Part shown: positions 61,825 through 64,000 of the stretch, one piece after another
How positions within the stretch are numbered: the first letter of the stretch is position 1
Layout of the letters: every line of letters begins with the position of its first letter
From: an uncultured Flavobacteriales bacterium
GTDB lineage: Bacteria > Bacteroidota > Bacteroidia > Flavobacteriales_G > Salibacteraceae
DNA length: 64,000 bases
NCBI GenBank assembly: GCA_943788725.1
Contig: CALSRJ010000003.1
Span: 496,001 to 560,000 of the forward strand
Direction of reading: 5' to 3'
Notes under the pieces: generated by a model
Databases searched by the model: none
Told to the model about the DNA's origin: nothing
What the model saw: the letters and a program-made list of their open reading frames with translations, nothing else
Made by a program: the position numbers and the translations under genes

Positions 61825-64000
61825 GTGACAAGAAGTTTACTTGGATTTCTATTGCTATTGGGTCAGCTATCGATGGCGCAATCGCCTGCGGATTGGTGGT
61901 ACTTTGGGCAAGGTGCTGGAGTGCACTTTGAACCGACAGGCCCGGTCGCAGACACAAATGGACAGACATACACCTTCGAGGGATGCACGAGTATTTCTGA
62001 CAACGACGGAAACCTCCTCTTCTACACAGATGGCTCTACCGTATGGAATAAAATCCACCAGATCATGCCTAACGGCACCGGGTTACTGGGAAATGCCTCT
62101 TCGAGCCAATCGGCCATCATCGTTCCTCGCCCTGGCGTGCCGAGCAACTATTACATCTTCACTGTTCCTGTATCAGGGACCATTGGCATGCGTTATTCCT
62201 TGGTCGACTTAGATTTACAAGGTGGATTGGGTGACGTTGATACCGTAGAAAAGAACATTCTCTTGACCTTGAATACGGGCGAGAATGTATGCGCCCTCGC
62301 ACACGGCAACGGCAATGGGTATTGGGTGGCTTCGCACATCCGGTATTCCGACACCATCAAGGCATTTGAAATCACCGGTGCTGGAGTCAACACAACGCCG
62401 GTCATTTCCACTACTGGCGATAGCATCGAGGCGTTTGTAGGGTGCATTAAGGCTTCCCCTAATTCAAAATACATTGGACTGGCAAAGCAGACCTTTGGAT
62501 TCACCTTCCCTTCTGGACGCATCTCCTTGATGAAGTTCAACAATAACACAGGAGAGGTGGTTGATCACATCATGTGGTCAAGTCCGTTCGTCACAGGTCC
62601 ATACGGCGTTGAGTTCAGTCCAAACAGCGACGTCATGTACATCTCCGATGGATGGGGAGCGCAATTAAGGGCCTTGGTGCAATACGACATATCTTCCTTT
62701 GATTCGATTCCGATCGTTACGTCAGAATACCTTGTTGCGGATTCCGTATCGTTTGGTCAAGTGCAACTCGGTCCCGACGAGCGCATCTATTTGACAACAA
62801 GCATTGGTCAGGGACTTGGGTTAGATTCCTTTTTACATCGAATCAATGAACCCAATGTGCTTGGGGTAGGCTGTAGCTGGGAGCCGTTTGCGGTGTATCT
62901 CGAAGGAAGAAGGGCGACCATGGGATTACCGCCATTTTTGTCCTCCATCTTCAATGTGACCTTTGAAGTAGAGAACCTGTGCTTGTTTGATACGGTGCTT
63001 TTCATCCCAGATACGGCAGATGTGGATAGCATGTGGTGGAATTTTGGGGATCCAGGTTCGGGTGGATTGAATACATCTACTGCGTTCTTTCCAAGTCACT
63101 ACTACGCCGATACAGGGAGCTACACGGTCGAGCTGATTGCTCAGTCAGACACGGTTTTTGATACGCTTCAGCTGAACATCTACATCTATCCTCGCCAGTC
63201 CTTGGATCTGGGGCCCGACACCACGTTGTGTTTTGGCGACACCTTAGTGTTGGACGCTTCTGATTTGTTTTCTACCTACCTGTGGAGCGACAGCTCAACC
63301 GCGGATTCTTTTGCTGTCTTTGGAGATTCGATGGTGTACGTAACCCTATTCGGGGTATGCGATACCTTGAGCGATACGATTCGAGTTGACTTTGATACGT
63401 TGGCGACGTTTGATCTAGGGCCGGACACTACTTTTTGCGAGCCGAATACCATGGTCTTGAATCCCGGACTAAATGTAGGTGCATTGGCATACTGGAATAC
63501 AGGCGACACGGTTGACTCGACCGACCTGCTTCTGGTAACCCAATCGGGGCAGTATATTTTGGTGGCTGAAAACGTATGCGGAAATGTGTCGGATACCGTG
63601 GAGGTTTTTATCACTCCGCTTCCTGACAGCGCATTACTGCCACCAGACACACTGAATTGTTTTGATAACGCGATTTTCTTGACGCGTCCTATCAATGACA
63701 CGGTTACCTATATCTGGAGTGATTCGAGCAGTGAGGAGATTTTTGAGATCGACACTACCATGACCATTTGGTTGGCTGCGTTCAATGAATGTGGTATAAA
63801 CATCGACACGTTCACGGCGATCTTCAATGGCGAGATCAAGACAGAGTTAGGTGAAGACACGATAATCTGTGATGAGGATAGCATTCAACTCTTCGGCACA
63901 GATTCGCTGGCGACTTACGTATGGAACACAGGAGATACAACCGATACCATTGTTACGCCTGAAGGGGAGAGCAAGAACTACATCGTGACCATCACCCTTC
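61825..64000 (+). CDS. T9SS type B secreted protein, tandem copy 4, cut by the window end
   Basis: GTG at 61825, 16 bp after copy 3, opens a frame that stays open to the last base (725 codons). Signal MTRSLLGFLLLLGQLSMAQ. It continues SPADWWYFGQGAGVHFEPTG with the same order of domains as copies 1-3: LLFYTDGSTVW, PKD (MWWNFGDPGSGG, FPSHYYADTGSYTV), immunoglobulin-like segments LGPDTTLC and LGPDTTFC, and then GEDTIICDEDSIQLFG. The gliding-motility C-terminal domain is expected beyond the window. At the 3' end the DNA differs from copies 2 and 3, so it is not part of their shared tract. Confidence 0.93.
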   Translation, partial: MTRSLLGFLLLLGQLSMAQSPADWWYFGQGAGVHFEPTGPVADTNGQTYTFEGCTSISDNDGNLLFYTDGSTVWNKIHQIMPNGTGLLGNASSSQSAIIVPRPGVPSNYYIFTVPVSGTIGMRYSLVDLDLQGGLGDVDTVEKNILLTLNTGENVCALAHGNGNGYWVASHIRYSDTIKAFEITGAGVNTTPVISTTGDSIEAFVGCIKASPNSKYIGLAKQTFGFTFPSGRISLMKFNNNTGEVVDHIMWSSPFVTGPYGVEFSPNSDVMYISDGWGAQLRALVQYDISSFDSIPIVTSEYLVADSVSFGQVQLGPDERIYLTTSIGQGLGLDSFLHRINEPNVLGVGCSWEPFAVYLEGRRATMGLPPFLSSIFNVTFEVENLCLFDTVLFIPDTADVDSMWWNFGDPGSGGLNTSTAFFPSHYYADTGSYTVELIAQSDTVFDTLQLNIYIYPRQSLDLGPDTTLCFGDTLVLDASDLFSTYLWSDSSTADSFAVFGDSMVYVTLFGVCDTLSDTIRVDFDTLATFDLGPDTTFCEPNTMVLNPGLNVGALAYWNTGDTVDSTDLLLVTQSGQYILVAENVCGNVSDTVEVFITPLPDSALLPPDTLNCFDNAIFLTRPINDTVTYIWSDSSSEEIFEIDTTMTIWLAAFNECGINIDTFTAIFNGEIKTELGEDTIICDEDSIQLFGTDSLATYVWNTGDTTDTIVTPEGESKNYIVTITL

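Overview
This window is a piece of a Bacteroidota chromosome, most likely from the Flavobacteriales. The signs are a rpoB-rpoC-DUF3467 operon of the Bacteroidota type, many type IX secretion (T9SS) cargo proteins with type A or gliding-motility type B C-terminal signals, DUF3667, DUF1573, NamZ/DUF1343 and GH92 lipoproteins, MORN-like repeats, and TAnnTTTG -7 boxes close to start codons in place of E. coli-type promoters. Base composition is near 50% GC by eye. No tRNA, rRNA or CRISPR array was seen.

Layout. 1-7.9 kb: the 3' part of rpoB (with a one-base frame break), rpoC and a DUF3467 gene, closed by a strong intrinsic terminator. 8-20 kb: mostly minus-strand genes: a patatin-type outer-membrane protein, a tight trio (BtuF-like protein, C26 amidotransferase lipoprotein, cystathionine beta-synthase), a T9SS-tagged cyclophilin, a LolC/E-type permease, NamZ (plus strand), a lipoprotein/aminotransferase pair and a DUF1573 protein. 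20-24.5 kb: valS with an outer-membrane beta protein, then a quinone reductase followed by a possible gene remnant. 24.5-30.3 kb: a 1411-residue T9SS type B protein, a YdcF/SanA-like protein and a DUF3667 membrane protein. 30.4-34.4 kb: a surface-glycan operon (sulfotransferase, glycosyltransferase, gmhA, gmhB, MORN-like protein). 34.4-37.4 kb: an SRPBCC protein, mnmA, a lipoprotein gene broken by an in-frame stop, and a methyltransferase. 37.5-46.1 kb: a GH92 mannosidase lipoprotein, a small protein, an M3 peptidase lipoprotein, a lipoprotein of unknown function and an IS110-family element, separated by unusual mosaic low-complexity intergenic repeats. 46.1-54.3 kb: an S9 peptidase, a fructose-6-phosphate aldolase/transaldolase-like protein, an Nramp-related transporter without the usual metal-binding motif, a T9SS type A protein and an ABC-F ATPase. 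54.3-64 kb: four tandem T9SS type B paralogs. The first three are each exactly 2478 bp long; the fourth runs off the window.

How it fits together. The window mixes core genes (transcription, valS, mnmA, ABC-F) with genes for building and loading the cell surface: secreted modular proteins carried by the T9SS, lipoproteins, glycan and peptidoglycan enzymes. The most notable structures are (i) the tandem array, in which copies 2 and 3 share a 385-bp near-identical 3' tract inside otherwise diverged genes, pointing to gene conversion; (ii) the IS110 element, whose non-coding end upstream of the recombinase is rich in hairpins and is a candidate bridge-RNA locus; (iii) the mosaic repeats between 40.3 and 46.1 kb; and (iv) two broken reading frames (rpoB, a lipoprotein) that are either sequence errors or real lesions.
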